DNA of 5,561 nt from an uncultured bacterium (GTDB lineage Bacteria > Chloroflexota > Anaerolineae > JACIWP01), in contig CAIQJD010000657.1 in the NCBI GenBank assembly GCA_903872005.1, forward strand, positions 1-5,561. The letters run 5' to 3'. This document shows, one piece after another, positions 5,451 to 5,561 of the stretch; the first letter of the stretch is position 1; each line of letters starts with the position of its first letter. Position numbers and translations under genes: made by a program. The notes beneath the pieces were generated by a model. It was given only the letters and a program-made list of their open reading frames with translations. It had not been told where the DNA came from and did not search any database.

Positions 5451-5561
5451 TTGCGTTATGCGTATGTTGACGAATCTGGGACGGTGCGCCGTTCCGGGAC
5501 ACTGAACTGTTCCTGGCTATCGCTGTGGTAGCAGTGAATCCAGAGGCGGCGCGGGCCATAG
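5451..5561 (+). CDS. DUF3800-family protein, 5' fragment with apparent one-base frameshift
   Basis: From TTG at 5451 the reading is LRYAYVDESGTV, then it runs through RRSGTLNC to a stop near 5529. YVDESG is the hallmark N-terminus of DUF3800 proteins. Adding one G to the GGG run at 5478-5480 restores YVDESGDGAPFRDTELF followed by LAIAVVAVNPEAARAI, open to the window end and typical of the family (hydrophobic strand, then a helix). So a one-base deletion has either broken the gene or is a sequencing error in a G-run. The TTG start is backed by GGAG seven bases upstream and by the TAG of nrdJ just before in the same frame. It starts 15 nt after nrdJ, so is likely in the same transcript. The function of DUF3800 is not established; an RNase H-like fold has been suggested, and the conserved Asp-Glu would fit an active site. 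The 3' part is outside the window. Confidence 0.65.

Overview
The window is GC-rich bacterial chromosome with compact housekeeping genes on both strands. A class II (B12-dependent) ribonucleotide reductase preceded by nrdR, the gene styles and the composition would suit a Chloroflexota-type bacterium (Caldilineae/Anaerolineae-like). That placement is an inference from general resemblance only; no marker in the window proves it.

Layout. The left part (1-873) reads on the minus strand as rpmH (ribosomal protein L34) - rnpA (RNase P protein) - yidD (membrane insertion factor, cut by the window edge), the conserved ribosome/RNase P/membrane-insertion cluster often found near dnaA/oriC. It has its own near-consensus sigma-70 type promoter, whose -10 box lies inside a perfect 17-bp palindrome. 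Upstream, also on the minus strand, is a complete fabF (beta-ketoacyl-ACP synthase II, 975-2231) with a separate good promoter.

A 286-bp divergent intergenic region (2232-2517) separates fabF from a plus-strand nucleotide-reduction operon: nrdR (2518-2961), nrdJ (3090-5435) and, 15 nt later, the 5' end of a DUF3800-family gene (5451 to the window end) that appears to carry a one-base frameshift. Between the predicted nrdR promoter and the nrdR start are two 16-bp sites resembling NrdR boxes, 31 bp apart start to start, which is the usual architecture for NrdR control. The simplest reading is that NrdR senses the nucleotide pool through its ATP-cone and represses its own operon, including nrdJ. 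NrdJ itself lacks an N-terminal ATP-cone, so overall control may rest largely on this transcriptional loop.

No mobile element, tRNA, CRISPR array or wholly new system was seen. The less ordinary signals are: (i) strong over-representation of the palindrome GCCGGC, about 49 copies in 5.56 kb in all reading frames; (ii) mutually exclusive RNA hairpins in the nrdR-nrdJ gap; (iii) the operator-like palindrome over the rpmH -10 box; (iv) the tandem NrdR boxes; and (v) the frameshifted DUF3800 gene.
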